A stretch of DNA of 64,000 bases. Source: JBBPYC01 sp965218765 (lineage in GTDB: Bacteria; Pseudomonadota; Gammaproteobacteria; Burkholderiales; Burkholderiaceae_C). The DNA is taken from contig CBDCLU010000004.1 of the NCBI GenBank assembly GCA_965218765.1, forward strand, positions 248,001 through 312,000, given 5' to 3'. The notes beneath the pieces were generated by a model. It made no database searches. It was not told the origin of the DNA and saw only the letters and a list, made by a program, of their open reading frames with translations. Below, in pieces: positions 1 through 8,603 of the stretch (its first letter is position 1; each line of letters opens with the position of its first letter). The position numbers and the translations under genes are program-made.

Positions 1-798
1 CCCGGTCTGCGCGACCGGATAGACCGAAATCACCGCGGCCGGTTTCGGCAACCGCGCATCGCGTGCGGCAATCGCGGTGGCCACGGCCAGGTTGCCGCCC
101 GCGCTCTCACCGGCCAGCGCCAGCACGCGCGGCTTGCCGTTCAGCGCGCGCGCGTTGTTCGCAGCCCAGCGATAAACAGCCAGCGCATCGTTCCAGGCGG
201 CCGGGAATTTCGCTTCCGGCGCGCGCCGGTAGTCGACCGACAGCACCACCGCATTCGCCTGCTTGGCGAGGCCGCGCGCGCCGCCGTCGTAGGTGTCCTT
301 GTCGGCGATCACCCAACCGCCGCCGTGAAAGTACACGACCACCGGAAACGGCCCGGGCCCCTCGGGCGTGTAGATGCGCGCGGGCAACGGGCCGGCTGCG
401 CCGGGGATCGTGCGGTCCCGACTCGTCACGCCTGGCACCAGCTCGGTCGGCTCGGTGCTGCGGCCTTGCTTTGTCAACAGCGCCTTCACCGCATCCGCCG
501 GCGTCGGCTGCAGGCGCGCAACGGCTGGGGTCAGCGTCTCGATCGGCTTGCCGCCCAGGCTGGCAAGCTGGTCCAGCACGGCCTGCATGTCGGCGTCCGC
601 ACGGTATTTGGTGCCAGTGCCCATGCTGTCCGGCGCCATCGGCACCGGTGCGGCCATATCGGTCGCTGCGTTCCTGCCGTTCATTGCATCGGCTGTTGGT
701 CCGGATGCGCAGGCGGCCAGCGCGCCGGCCATCAGCACGCTGATGGCGATGGCGCCGGTGCGGGTCTGCACAGGCGAGAAAGATTGGACAACTGACAT
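1..798 (-). CDS. HSL-family alpha/beta hydrolase, predicted lipoprotein (3' end beyond window)
   Basis: This is the N-terminal 266 residues of an esterase/lipase of the hormone-sensitive-lipase family (alpha/beta hydrolase fold 3). The oxyanion motif HGGGW and the nucleophile motif GESAGG are both readable, followed by GGNLAVATAIA. The start at 798 gives a signal-like N-terminus, with a hydrophobic stretch ending LMAGALAAC; that Cys suggests a lipoprotein or a secreted enzyme. About 100 poorly conserved residues separate the signal from the catalytic domain. The Asp and His of the triad lie outside the window. The substrate is unknown and no operon partner is visible. The family call is firm; lipidation is inferred. 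Confidence 0.85.
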   Translation of the reverse strand, partial: MSVVQSFSPVQTRTGAIAISVLMAGALAACASGPTADAMNGRNAATDMAAPVPMAPDSMGTGTKYRADADMQAVLDQLASLGGKPIETLTPAVARLQPTPADAVKALLTKQGRSTEPTELVPGVTSRDRTIPGAAGPLPARIYTPEGPGPFPVVVYFHGGGWVIADKDTYDGGARGLAKQANAVVLSVDYRRAPEAKFPAAWNDALAVYRWAANNARALNGKPRVLALAGESAGGNLAVATAIAARDARLPKPAAVISVYPVAQTG

Positions 799-1026
799 CG
801 AAAAACCTTTTTTCCTGCTGTTGACGACGATGGCTGCGGATGATCGGTGGGCGATGGCTGCCTTGGCTGTCGGTCGCTTTGCCGCTGGCGTCGCTGCGTC
901 CGCTGCGGCTGCATTGAGGCGAGACCAGTGGGACTGTCCGTGCGCCGTGATGGGTCGGCAGCTCGCCCCAGAGCGGCAATGCTCATGCCCAGGCCACGGC
1001 CGCGCTGGTGCAGGCGCGCCCGACCT

Positions 1027-1467
1027 TTAGCACCGCGGAAGATCTATGCGCCCGCCAGCACGGTGGCGCGGCGGCCAGAGCACCCAGGTCGCCACGACCA
1101 GCAGCGCGAACGTCGTGTAGGCCAGCACGAACACCCAAGGCGGCGCCTGCCAGTACAGCAGCCGCTGCAGCCAGTGCTCGATGAAGCTGCCCGCATACAC
1201 AGCGCCGTGCGCACGGCCACGCAGCCACATCTCCAGGGTGGTGAGCGGGCAGACGATGCCGAACCAAGACTGCGCCGCCACCACGGCGATCGCGGCCAGA
1301 TGCGCAAGCCGAAACCACCACGCATCGCTCCAGTGCCAGCCGCGCCAGCGGCCGAACCAGATCAGGGGCAGGCCGCCGACCACGAACAGCACAATGCCCA
1401 CGTGCAGCGTCAGCACGGCGTCCGCCAGCCGTTGCCAGATGAGCGGACTCACCCACGCAGGCAGCAC
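1027..1467 (-). CDS. DUF2784 family membrane protein
   Basis: A small integral membrane protein of about 146 residues. It shows the DUF2784 hallmarks CPLTTLE and FIEHWLQRLLYW, with about four hydrophobic segments (for example LHVGIVLFVVGGLPLIW). The function of the family is unknown. The start is uncertain: GTG at 1467 and GTG at 1452 are both in frame with no clear Shine-Dalgarno. The open frame continues upstream into the EamA gene, and that part is not protein-like. The gene follows the EamA gene on the same strand and probably shares its transcript. Confidence 0.7.
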   Translation of the reverse strand: MLPAWVSPLIWQRLADAVLTLHVGIVLFVVGGLPLIWFGRWRGWHWSDAWWFRLAHLAAIAVVAAQSWFGIVCPLTTLEMWLRGRAHGAVYAGSFIEHWLQRLLYWQAPPWVFVLAYTTFALLVVATWVLWPPRHRAGGRIDLPRC

Positions 1468-1507
1468 GAATGCGTGCCGGCCGGGTTCTTCATGCGTGCG
1501 CGGCGGT

Positions 1508-1948
1508 CTACCGCTTCCAGGCCAGCAACAGGACGCCGGACGCCACCAGACCGATGCCGAACCAGTCGCGCAGGCTCGGCCGTTCACCGAGAAACAGCAC
1601 GGCGAACAACGCGACCAGCACCACGCTGAACTTGTCGATCGGCGCCACTCTGGATGCGTCGCCGAGTTGCAGCGCGCGAAAGTAGCAGACCCAGGAGGCG
1701 CCGGTGGCCAGCGCCGACAAGGTCAGGAACAGCCAGGTTTTCGCAGGCAGCGCCAGCGGATCGCTCCATTTGCCGGTGCCGAATACGAACAGGCCGAGCA
1801 CCAGCAGCACGATCGTGGTGCGCACGAGGGTGGCCAGGTCCGAATCGACGCCCGCGATGCCGATCTTCGCGAAGATCGCGGTCAGCGCAGCGAACCCGGC
1901 CGACAGCAGCGCCCAGTAGGCCCAGCCGTGAGACGATGAATTCATCAC
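1508..1948 (-). CDS. half-size EamA/DMT transporter
   Basis: A 146-residue protein matching a single EamA repeat of the drug/metabolite transporter superfamily. It has four to five membrane spans and the typical ending FLGERPS then GIGLVASGVLLL. Half-size EamA proteins are thought to function as dimers. The ATG overlaps the otnC stop (ATGATGA), so it looks like the last translationally coupled member of the acid-sugar operon. A role in uptake or export of the acid sugar or an intermediate is inferred from context only. Confidence 0.8.
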   Translation of the reverse strand: MMNSSSHGWAYWALLSAGFAALTAIFAKIGIAGVDSDLATLVRTTIVLLVLGLFVFGTGKWSDPLALPAKTWLFLTLSALATGASWVCYFRALQLGDASRVAPIDKFSVVLVALFAVLFLGERPSLRDWFGIGLVASGVLLLAWKR

Positions 1949-2628
1949 CAGCGCGCACCGAACATCGTGCGCAACTCGTCGATCTGCGCTTCGGACAGCG
2001 CGGCGGCTCCGGCCGGGCCGATCAGCCGAAGCCGGGCCGTTTCTTCCAGCTCTTCCACACAGGCCAGCGCCTCGGCCAGCGAGCGGTGCCAGACATTCGG
2101 CCCGAGCCGCTCCAGCATGACCGCGCGGATCGGCAGGCCACGCGCGCCCCAGTCGCCGATCGTCTGCGCGACCCGTTGCGCCGCGCGCGGGTCGCCTGGG
2201 CGGTGATACGGAATGCGCGGCACGTGGCCCACTTTCATCACGAAATACGGCGTGAGAGCGGGCAGCAGCTCGGCGTCACCCGCCGCGGCCGGCAGCAGCG
2301 TCAACGCCACACAGTGCGTCGCGTGCGTATGGATCACGCAGGCGGTGTCGGCATCGAACGCATGCGCCGCATCGTAGATTTGCCGGTGCAGCGCGATCGT
2401 CTTGCTGGGCCGGTCGCCGGCCAGGTGTGTGCCGGATGCGTCCAGCCGAGACAGGCGCGCCGGGTCGAGCTGGCCCAGGCACGCATCGGTCGGCGTGATC
2501 AGAAAACCGCCATCGGCCAGCCGCACGCTGATGTTGCCCGCGCCGCCAGTGACCTGGCCTCGTGCAAAAAGCCGTGCGCCCGCGCTGCAGATGTCCTCGC
2601 GCAGCCGATGTTCGGACCGCTCGTTCAT
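1945..2628 (-). CDS. otnC: OtnC-type 3-oxo-tetronate 4-phosphate decarboxylase (class II aldolase family)
   Basis: A 227-residue class II aldolase/adducin-family protein. It shows AGNISVR, the ITPTDACLG segment and the zinc-binding HTHATH, followed by FVMKVG, RPGD and EELEETARL as in OtnC/YgbL proteins. In known pathways OtnC decarboxylates 3-oxo-tetronate 4-phosphate to dihydroxyacetone phosphate. The start at 2628 forms an ATGA overlap with otnK; longer in-frame starts lie inside otnK and are rejected. Oddity: where aldolases of this fold usually carry NHG, with the third metal-ligand His, this protein reads RLGPNVWH. That may be a subfamily trait or an altered metal site. Confidence 0.82.
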   Translation of the reverse strand: MNERSEHRLREDICSAGARLFARGQVTGGAGNISVRLADGGFLITPTDACLGQLDPARLSRLDASGTHLAGDRPSKTIALHRQIYDAAHAFDADTACVIHTHATHCVALTLLPAAAGDAELLPALTPYFVMKVGHVPRIPYHRPGDPRAAQRVAQTIGDWGARGLPIRAVMLERLGPNVWHRSLAEALACVEELEETARLRLIGPAGAAALSEAQIDELRTMFGARW

Positions 2629-3917
2629 GCCTGCAGCACGGAGAACGCTTGCGCGAAAAAGTCGGGTCCGCCGAAGTTGCCGGATTTGAGCGCGAGGTGC
2701 AGGCCATCGGTGCCCGCTGCGGGACTTGCCGCATGGCACCACGGCACACCCGGCGCGATCTGCGGGCCGATGCGCATCTGCTCGACACCGAGCGCCTGCA
2801 CGCAGGCACCGGACGTCTCGCCGCCGGCCACGATCAACTGCCGCACGCCGCGCTCGATTAGGCCGCGCGCGATGGCGCTCAACGCTCGCTCGACCATTGC
2901 GCCCGCTTGCTCCACGCCGAGCTGCGCCTGCACCTGCTTCACGTCGCCGGCCGCCGCGGTCGAGTAGATCAGCACCGGGCCCGTTGCCAGCAACGGTTCG
3001 GCCCAGGCCAGCGCTTGCGCCCCCACGTCGGTGCCCGCAGCCAGCTTCAGCGGATCGAGCGCGAAAACGGGATGGCCGGCTTCGATGAAACGCGCGACCT
3101 GGCTGTTGGTGGCCTGCGAGCAGCTGCCGGAGACGATGGCCTGGCTGCCGACCGCAGCCGGCAGCGCTGCCGCATCGGCGCCGGGCGTGATGCCGAAGTT
3201 CTGCGGCAGCCCGATCGCGACGCCCGAGCCGGCCGTCACCAGCGGCAACTCAGCCAACGCCGGCCCGAGCAGCATCAGATCGTCGTTCGCGACCGCATCG
3301 ACGACGGCGATCGAGACACCTTCGGCGCGCAACGCATCGAAGCGCTCACGGATCGCACCGGCCCCGCGGGCGACGACGGCGCGCTCGACCAGCCCGACCT
3401 TGGCCGTCGTGCATTGCGCCTGCAGCACGCACACCAGATTCGCATCGGTCATCGGCGTGAGCGGATGGTCCTTCATGCCGCTTTCGCTCAACAATGCATC
3501 GCCGACGAACAGATGGCCTTTGAACACGGTGCGGCCGTTGTCGGGGAACGCGGGCGTCGCGATCGTGAAGTCGCTGCCGGTCGCTTTCAGCAACGCTTGC
3601 GTGACCGGGCCGATATTGCCGCGCGGCTCGGTCGTGAAGCGGCTGTCGAACGTCGAGCAGTATTTGAAATAGCACTGGCGCGCGCCCTGGGCTTCGAGCC
3701 ATTGCCAGGCGGCCAGCGACTGTGCAACCGCCTCGTCCGGCGGGTTCGTGCGCGACTTGAGCGCCACGACGATCGCATCCACACCGCTGGCGTCGAAACG
3801 CTGCTGCGGCACGCCGATCGTCTGCACCACGCGCATGCCGGCGCGCACCAAGTTGTTGGCCAGATCGGTCGCGCCGGTGAAATCGTCGGCGATGCAGCCG
3901 AGCAGCACGCTGCCCAT
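2625..3917 (-). CDS. otnK: OtnK-type four-carbon acid sugar kinase (DUF1537 family)
   Basis: A 430-residue kinase of the former DUF1537 family. The N-terminal substrate domain has ADDFTGATDLANN and the C-terminal nucleotide domain has GGETSGACVQALG. The known reaction is ATP-dependent phosphorylation of 3-oxo-tetronate at C4. I chose ATG 3917, preceded by an AGGCGG Shine-Dalgarno, over an in-frame TTG at 3941 that would overlap the ltnD stop; both are possible. It lies between ltnD and otnC, in the known catabolic order. Substrate stereochemistry (threonate or erythronate) cannot be read from the sequence. Confidence 0.87.
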   Translation of the reverse strand: MGSVLLGCIADDFTGATDLANNLVRAGMRVVQTIGVPQQRFDASGVDAIVVALKSRTNPPDEAVAQSLAAWQWLEAQGARQCYFKYCSTFDSRFTTEPRGNIGPVTQALLKATGSDFTIATPAFPDNGRTVFKGHLFVGDALLSESGMKDHPLTPMTDANLVCVLQAQCTTAKVGLVERAVVARGAGAIRERFDALRAEGVSIAVVDAVANDDLMLLGPALAELPLVTAGSGVAIGLPQNFGITPGADAAALPAAVGSQAIVSGSCSQATNSQVARFIEAGHPVFALDPLKLAAGTDVGAQALAWAEPLLATGPVLIYSTAAAGDVKQVQAQLGVEQAGAMVERALSAIARGLIERGVRQLIVAGGETSGACVQALGVEQMRIGPQIAPGVPWCHAASPAAGTDGLHLALKSGNFGGPDFFAQAFSVLQA

Positions 3918-3937
3918 CGCGCCGCCTGCGCTGCCGC

Positions 3938-4882
3938 TCAAGCGCGCCCCGCGCGCTCGGCCATCGAGACGGCCGCAGTCGGCAGCTCGATGCCCGGGAA
4001 CGTCTTGATCACCGCGCTGTCGTCCTGCTTGCCATAGCCGGCCGATGACGCCTGCATGAACATCTGGTGCGCAGTCGCCGACAGCGGCAGCGGGAATTTG
4101 CTGCTGCGCGCCAGGTCCAGCACCAGGCCCAGATCCTTTACGAAGATGTCGACCGCCGACAGCGGTGAATAGTCGCCGGACAGCACGTGCGGCATGCGGT
4201 TTTCGAACATCCAGCTGTTGCCCGCGCTGTGTGTGATCACCTCGTAGAGCGCGGCCGGGTCGACGCCTTCGCGCAGGCCGAGCGCCATCGCTTCGGCCGC
4301 GGCGGCGATGTGCACGCCGGCCAGCAGCTGGTTGATCACCTTGATCTTGCTGCCCGCGCCGGCCTTGTCGTCGAGCTTGTAGACCTTCGCGGCCATCGCG
4401 TCCAGAAACGGCTGCGCGACCTCATACGCATCGGCGCTGCCGGCCGTCATCATCGTGATCTCGCCGCTGGCTGCGCGCGCTGCGCCGCCCGAGATCGGCG
4501 CATCGATGTAGAGGATGCCGGACTGTGCGAGCGTGGCCTCGATTCGCTCCGACCAGTTCGGGTCCACGGTCGAACACATCACGAACACGCTGCCGGGCTG
4601 CATCGCATCGGCCACGCCGCGGCCGTCGCGTTGCGGGCCCCAGAGCACGGCTTCGGTCTGCTCGGCGTTCACGACCACCGAGATCACGACGTCGCAGGCT
4701 GCGCCGAGCGCCTGCAGGCTCTCGCACGCCACGCCGCCGTCTTCGGCAAACGCACGCGCGGCATCGGGCCGCAGATCGAACACATGCGGCGCGTAGCCGG
4801 CGCGCCGCAGCGACTGTGCCATGCCGCTGCCCATCGCGCCCAGGCCGATCAGGCCGACCGTGCTGTCCGTTGTTGCCGTCAT
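3938..4882 (-). CDS. ltnD: LtnD-type L-threonate dehydrogenase (beta-hydroxyacid dehydrogenase family)
   Basis: A 314-residue NAD-dependent beta-hydroxyacid dehydrogenase. It has the dinucleotide motif GLIGLGAMGSGMA near the N-terminus, the substrate loop ISGGAARAASGE, and the helix KVINQLLAGVH with the catalytic Lys. Adjacent otnK and otnC identify it as the first enzyme of the threonate/tetronate pathway (oxidation at C2). ATG 4882 has a GGAGA Shine-Dalgarno six bases upstream. It is first in a minus-strand operon with otnK, otnC and the EamA gene. The isomerase OtnI that normally links steps one and two is not in the window. Confidence 0.87.
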   Translation of the reverse strand: MTATTDSTVGLIGLGAMGSGMAQSLRRAGYAPHVFDLRPDAARAFAEDGGVACESLQALGAACDVVISVVVNAEQTEAVLWGPQRDGRGVADAMQPGSVFVMCSTVDPNWSERIEATLAQSGILYIDAPISGGAARAASGEITMMTAGSADAYEVAQPFLDAMAAKVYKLDDKAGAGSKIKVINQLLAGVHIAAAAEAMALGLREGVDPAALYEVITHSAGNSWMFENRMPHVLSGDYSPLSAVDIFVKDLGLVLDLARSSKFPLPLSATAHQMFMQASSAGYGKQDDSAVIKTFPGIELPTAAVSMAERAGRA

Positions 4883-5028
4883 CCGTTGTCTCCGTTGGAA
4901 TCGGTTGCTGCCGGCCGCAGCAGGCTGTGGCAAATCGTTCGAGGCAGGATAGCGGAATCGGGTCGCGCGCCCGGTCAGCTGCTGATTTTTTGTGCCTATC
5001 GCAGCCACAGCGCCCGGCTATCACGCGG

Positions 5029-5062
5029 GTTCAGCTATTGGAAATATAGCTGTCGGCACTTT
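5029..5062. repeat. possible degenerate copy of the dispersed tagctg repeat
   Basis: A short AT-richer patch in the ltnD-glpQ gap (ttcagctattggaaatatag, then ctgtcgg). It resembles one arm of the repeat seen more fully at 8395, 9281, 50060 and 60781. Too degenerate to be sure; it may instead be promoter sequence for ltnD. Confidence 0.3.
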
Positions 5063-5067
5063 CGACG

Positions 5068-6141
5068 TCAGCGTGCCTGCCAGGCCCGAATCGCGGCACG
5101 GCCAGCCGCCGGGTCGTCGCAGAACAGGCCATCCACGCCGGCTTGCAAAAACGTGGCCATTTCGGCAGCAGTGTCGCCGTGCGCGGCGCGGTCGCTGGTC
5201 GGCGCACCGCGCAATGCGGCAGGCAGGAATGCGTTCTCAGGCCGCAGCGTCCAGACGTGCACCAGCAACCCAGCCGCATGCGTGTCGGCCACGAGCGAGG
5301 TGGCGGCTGCAAGCCGGTCGCCGTCCACCGGCAACACCAGCGCCTTGTGCGGCCCGATGCCCTGCGCATAGCGCGCGATCTCGGCAAGACCCGCGGGTGT
5401 GACCATCGCCGCGTGCGTGGCCAGGGAGGCCGGCAATAACGGATCGGCCGCGTCGCCCGGCGCACCGACCGCTTCGATCAGCTGCACCATGCGCAAGCTC
5501 GATGCCGCGCGCATGCGCAGCAGGCTGGTCGGCTCGAACGACTGCAGAAACACCGGCGCCGCACGGTCGTTCCAGCCGAAGTCATGAAGCACCGCGAGCA
5601 CTTTCGGTTCCAGTTCCAGCCCGATCGAGCGGAAGTAGGTCGGGTGCTTGGTTTCTGCATAGATGCCGATGGTGCGGCCTGTGCACTCCGTTTCGGTCCT
5701 GGCCAGCTCGACGATCTCGGCCCAGGTCGCGATCTCGAACTGGCCGTCGAAGCGCGTGTTGGCCGGCCGCAGCGCGGGAATGCGCTCCTTCGCGCGCAGC
5801 GTCTTCAACTCGGCCAGCGTGAAGTCTTCGGTGAACCAGCCGCAGATCGTCTTGCCGTCGATCGTCTTGGTCGTCTGCCGGTCCGCGAATTCGGGCCGCT
5901 GGGCCACGTCGGTGGTGGCTTCGGTCACTGCGCCGGTCGCCACGTTCACCTGTGCGATCGCGTTCTCATGCCGCGCGACCAGCACGCCGTCTCTGGTCGG
6001 CACCAGGTCCGGCTCGATGAAGTCCGCCCCGGCCTCGATCGCAAGCCGATACGACGCCAGCGTGTGCTCGGGCCGCAGCGCGGAGGCGCCGCGGTGCCCG
6101 ATTAGCGTCGGGATCGGCGGCCAGGAATCCTGCTCGGGCAT
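5068..6141 (-). CDS. glpQ: glycerophosphodiester phosphodiesterase, GlpQ type
   Basis: A 357-residue GDPD-family enzyme that hydrolyses glycerophosphodiesters to glycerol 3-phosphate and an alcohol. The conserved opening HRGASALRPEHT, the metal-binding EPDLVPTRDG and the following ARHE are intact, and the C-terminal GLFCDDP is typical. The long insert between strands 2 and 4 and the overall length match GlpQ rather than the shorter UgpQ. No signal peptide is visible, unlike periplasmic E. coli GlpQ, so it is probably cytoplasmic. It sits just downstream of minE, six bases after that stop, and may be read through from the min operon. Confidence 0.9.
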   Translation of the reverse strand: MPEQDSWPPIPTLIGHRGASALRPEHTLASYRLAIEAGADFIEPDLVPTRDGVLVARHENAIAQVNVATGAVTEATTDVAQRPEFADRQTTKTIDGKTICGWFTEDFTLAELKTLRAKERIPALRPANTRFDGQFEIATWAEIVELARTETECTGRTIGIYAETKHPTYFRSIGLELEPKVLAVLHDFGWNDRAAPVFLQSFEPTSLLRMRAASSLRMVQLIEAVGAPGDAADPLLPASLATHAAMVTPAGLAEIARYAQGIGPHKALVLPVDGDRLAAATSLVADTHAAGLLVHVWTLRPENAFLPAALRGAPTSDRAAHGDTAAEMATFLQAGVDGLFCDDPAAGRAAIRAWQAR

Positions 6142-6147
6142 GCCCGC

Positions 6148-6414
6148 TCAGGCGCGTGACGGCTCGGGCAGCTCGATCTTGACTTCGAGCACTTCGAGGT
6201 TGTCCTGCCGCTCGAGATTCACGCGGATGTCGTCCGGGTTGATCGACACGTATTTCGAGATCACCGCCACCAGTTCGCGCTGCAGCGCGTCCATGTAGTC
6301 GGGCGTGCTCGCGTTGCGGCCCACGCGCTCGTGCGCGAGGATGATCTGCAGACGTTCCTTCGCGACGCTCGCGGTCTGCTTTTTTTCCTTGGCCCAGAAA
6401 GAAAGGAATGACAT
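6148..6414 (-). CDS. minE: cell division topological specificity factor MinE
   Basis: An 88-residue protein, normal for MinE. The N-terminal MinD-binding and membrane segment SFLSFWAKEKKQTAS and the RLQIILAHER segment are clear, as is the C-terminal dimerisation half with DIRVNLERQDNLEVLE. It triggers MinD ATP hydrolysis and drives Min oscillation. ATG 6414 follows the Shine-Dalgarno AAGGTGA, which itself contains the minD stop, so the gene is tightly coupled to minD. Two earlier in-frame starts (GTG 6423, ATG 6420) are less well placed. Confidence 0.96.
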   Translation of the reverse strand: MSFLSFWAKEKKQTASVAKERLQIILAHERVGRNASTPDYMDALQRELVAVISKYVSINPDDIRVNLERQDNLEVLEVKIELPEPSRA

Positions 6415-6419
6415 CGTCA

Positions 6420-7256
6420 TCACCTTGCACGGTTGTTGTTGCCGCCACCGCCGAACATGCGCTTGAAGAAACCGGGTTTCTCCGCTTCGATGAAGCGCAT
6501 GGGCCGCTCTTCGCCGAGAAAGCGCGCGACCACGTCCTGATAGGCTGCCGCCACGTCGGTGCCCTGCATGTGCACGGCCGGCGTGCCCTGGTTGGACGCC
6601 TGCAGCACCACTTCGGACTCCGGGATCACGCCGATCAGCGGAATGCGCAGGATGTCCTTGATGTCGTCGAGCGACAGCATCTGCCCTTCGGACACGCGGT
6701 TCGGGTTGTAGCGCGTGATCAGCAGGTGCTCCTTGACCGGCTCGCGCCCTTCGATGGATCGCCGCGTCTTGGAGCTCAGCATGCCGAGGATGCGGTCCGA
6801 GTCGCGCACCGAAGACACTTCCGGATTCGTCACCACCAGCGCCTCGTCGGCGAAATGCATCGCCATCAGCGCACCGGCTTCGATGCCGGCCGGCGAATCG
6901 CAGACGATGAAGTCGAAGTCCATGCCGACCAAGTCGTGGATCACGCGCTCGACGCCTTCCACGTTCAGCGCTTCCTTGTCGCGCGTCTGCGAGGCAGCCA
7001 GCACGTAGAGCTGCTCGACCTGCTTGTCGCGGATCAGCGCCTGGTTCAGCGTCGCTTCCTGCTGAATCACGTTGACCAGGTCGTACACCACGCGGCGTTC
7101 GCAGCCCATGATCAGGTCCAGATTGCGCAGGCCGACGTCGAAGTCGATCACGGCGGTCTTGTGTCCCTGCAGCGCGAGGCCGGTTGCGAAGCTGGCGCTG
7201 GTGGTGGTCTTGCCCACCCCTCCCTTGCCGGAGGTGACGACGACGATTCTTGACAT
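6420..7256 (-). CDS. minD: septum site-determining ATPase MinD
   Basis: A 278-residue deviant-Walker ATPase. SGKGGVGKTTT lies at about residues 9-19, and VIDFDVGLRNLDL and CDSPAGIEAGA follow. The C-terminus has the amphipathic membrane-targeting segment KPGFFKRMFGG, then a Gly/Asn-rich tail. It recruits MinC to the membrane to block polar Z rings and is released by MinE. The start at 7256 has AAGGATT upstream; the long open frame beyond it is a shadow of minC. Gene order is minC-minD-minE. Confidence 0.97.
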   Translation of the reverse strand: MSRIVVVTSGKGGVGKTTTSASFATGLALQGHKTAVIDFDVGLRNLDLIMGCERRVVYDLVNVIQQEATLNQALIRDKQVEQLYVLAASQTRDKEALNVEGVERVIHDLVGMDFDFIVCDSPAGIEAGALMAMHFADEALVVTNPEVSSVRDSDRILGMLSSKTRRSIEGREPVKEHLLITRYNPNRVSEGQMLSLDDIKDILRIPLIGVIPESEVVLQASNQGTPAVHMQGTDVAAAYQDVVARFLGEERPMRFIEAEKPGFFKRMFGGGGNNNRAR

Positions 7257-7339
7257 CGGGATGAATCCTTGGGTTCTCTTCTGGCTGGTTTGCTTGGAGG
7301 GTTGAATCGATCGGCAGCTGCCGCAGCCGCCAACGACGA

Positions 7340-8179
7340 TCAGTCGGCCAGCGGCTCCATCAGCAGCTTGTCGCCGACGAGCCGGATCTGCGTGGGCCGG
7401 CCGCGCACTTCGGGCGGCAGCGGCGTCTCGCTGGTGCGGTAGGTGCCGGCGATCGCGATCAGCTCGGCTTCCAGGCTGATCGCGAAGATGCGCGCGTTCT
7501 CGTCGCCGCGCGCGCCGGCGATCGCCTTGCCGCGCAACGGGCCGTACACGTGCACGTGGCCGTCGGCGATCACTTCGGCGCCCATGTTGACGGCCGACAG
7601 CACCACCAGGTCGCGCCCCTTGGCATAGATCTGCTGGCCGCTGCGCACCTGTCTGTGCACCACCAGCGCGCCCAGCGGCTCGGGCGGCGGCGCGCTGCGG
7701 GCGGCTTCGCGCGTGGCTTTGGCAGCAGGGCTTGCGCTGCTGGCGTCGGCGCGCGGAGCCGATGCGGCTGGTGCGGCAGCGGGACGGACGGCCGGCTGGC
7801 CGCCGGCGTCGCCGTTGGCACCCGTCGCCACGGTGGAGCGGTGCATCTCGGTATCCGGCGCGGCCACCAGTCCGGCCGCGCGCGCGGCTTTGGCGTGCGC
7901 AGCGGTCGCGCCCTTGAACGCGATCGGCGCCATGCGCCAGCGCCGCAGGATCGTCAGCAGGCGGCCGAACTCGATCGGCGCAGGGTTCTCCCCGAGCGGC
8001 GACAGGTCGATCACGAGCGGGTCGTCGTCGAAGAACGAGGCGCTGCCCGCAAAGCGCTGGTCGAGCTCTTCGCTGAGCAGATCGAGGTCGGCCGACTTCA
8101 GCAGCAGGGCGACCAGCGGCAGGTTCGCGCTCTTGATCTCGAACGCCGCTGGCGTGCGTCCTGGGGAGGCTACGGTCAT
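7340..8179 (-). CDS. minC: septum site-determining protein MinC
   Basis: A 279-residue FtsZ inhibitor. The N-terminal domain (about 1-110) contains FEIKSANLPLVALLL and LVIDLSPLG. An Ala/Pro-rich linker (about 125-180) follows. The C-terminal beta-helix domain has VRSGQQIYAKGRDLVVL, NMGAEVIADGHVHVYGPLRGK and GDENARIFA, the MinD-binding face. The first codon at 8179 has no strong Shine-Dalgarno, but the upstream open frame is not MinC-like. First gene of the min operon, with its promoter presumably in the 8180-8675 gap. Confidence 0.96.
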   Translation of the reverse strand: MTVASPGRTPAAFEIKSANLPLVALLLKSADLDLLSEELDQRFAGSASFFDDDPLVIDLSPLGENPAPIEFGRLLTILRRWRMAPIAFKGATAAHAKAARAAGLVAAPDTEMHRSTVATGANGDAGGQPAVRPAAAPAASAPRADASSASPAAKATREAARSAPPPEPLGALVVHRQVRSGQQIYAKGRDLVVLSAVNMGAEVIADGHVHVYGPLRGKAIAGARGDENARIFAISLEAELIAIAGTYRTSETPLPPEVRGRPTQIRLVGDKLLMEPLAD

Positions 8180-8394
8180 GTCTTGGGGAAAGGTCCGCTG
8201 GCGGATCCGGGCGAATGCGCGTGCCGGTTGCGGGCACGCCGCGAAGACAAAACGTCTCCCGTCAGCACACCGATTGCGCCGCATCTTAACAGCGGAAGTT
8301 TCGTGCCTGCGCAGGTTCTGTCCGACCCGACCATGCCGCTTTGCAGCGCACCGCGTCGACGCACTTGAAGCCCTGCCGGACCGGTTTTTTGTTC

Positions 8395-8447
8395 TTTGCT
8401 ATTTCCTCTGGATTCAAATAGCAGTAGTAGCTAGAGGCACGTTGTTT
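8395..8447. repeat. dispersed Comamonadaceae-type repeat, intergenic copy
   Basis: This patch reads tgctatttcctctggattca, then aatagcagtagtagctagaggcacg. The spaced tagcag and ctagagg blocks and the AT bias match the other copies in the window. Unlike the copies in srkA, mnmE and the S9 peptidase, this one is not in a gene. Confidence 0.5.
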
Positions 8448-8448
8448 T

Positions 8449-8603
8449 CGTGGATAAGCCGGTTTTGTCGAACGAAATCAAGCGCTTGCGTGACCATTAA
8501 CGATGTGCGCGCAGCTGCTTTCCCGGTAGGGTCCAAAGTGGACAATCCACGCGCTTTGCGTTTTGCTGTGGATAACCGGCCGGTTGTCCCAACGGTATGC
8601 ACA
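8449..8603. promoter_or_regulatory. cluster of three DnaA-box-like 9-mers
   Basis: A perfect box TGTGGATAA (complement TTATCCACA) lies at 8567-8575. One-mismatch boxes lie at 8449-8457 (CGTGGATAA) and 8595-8603 (GTATGCACA). They are in a non-coding region about 48 kb from dnaA. Function is unknown; DnaA control of the divergent genes or DnaA titration are options, and chance cannot be excluded. Confidence 0.35.

Noticed and set aside
107..979. 290-residue minus-strand open frame at the window start
   Set aside because: Overlaps the esterase frame that carries HGGG and GESAGG; this frame has neither and is Arg-rich.
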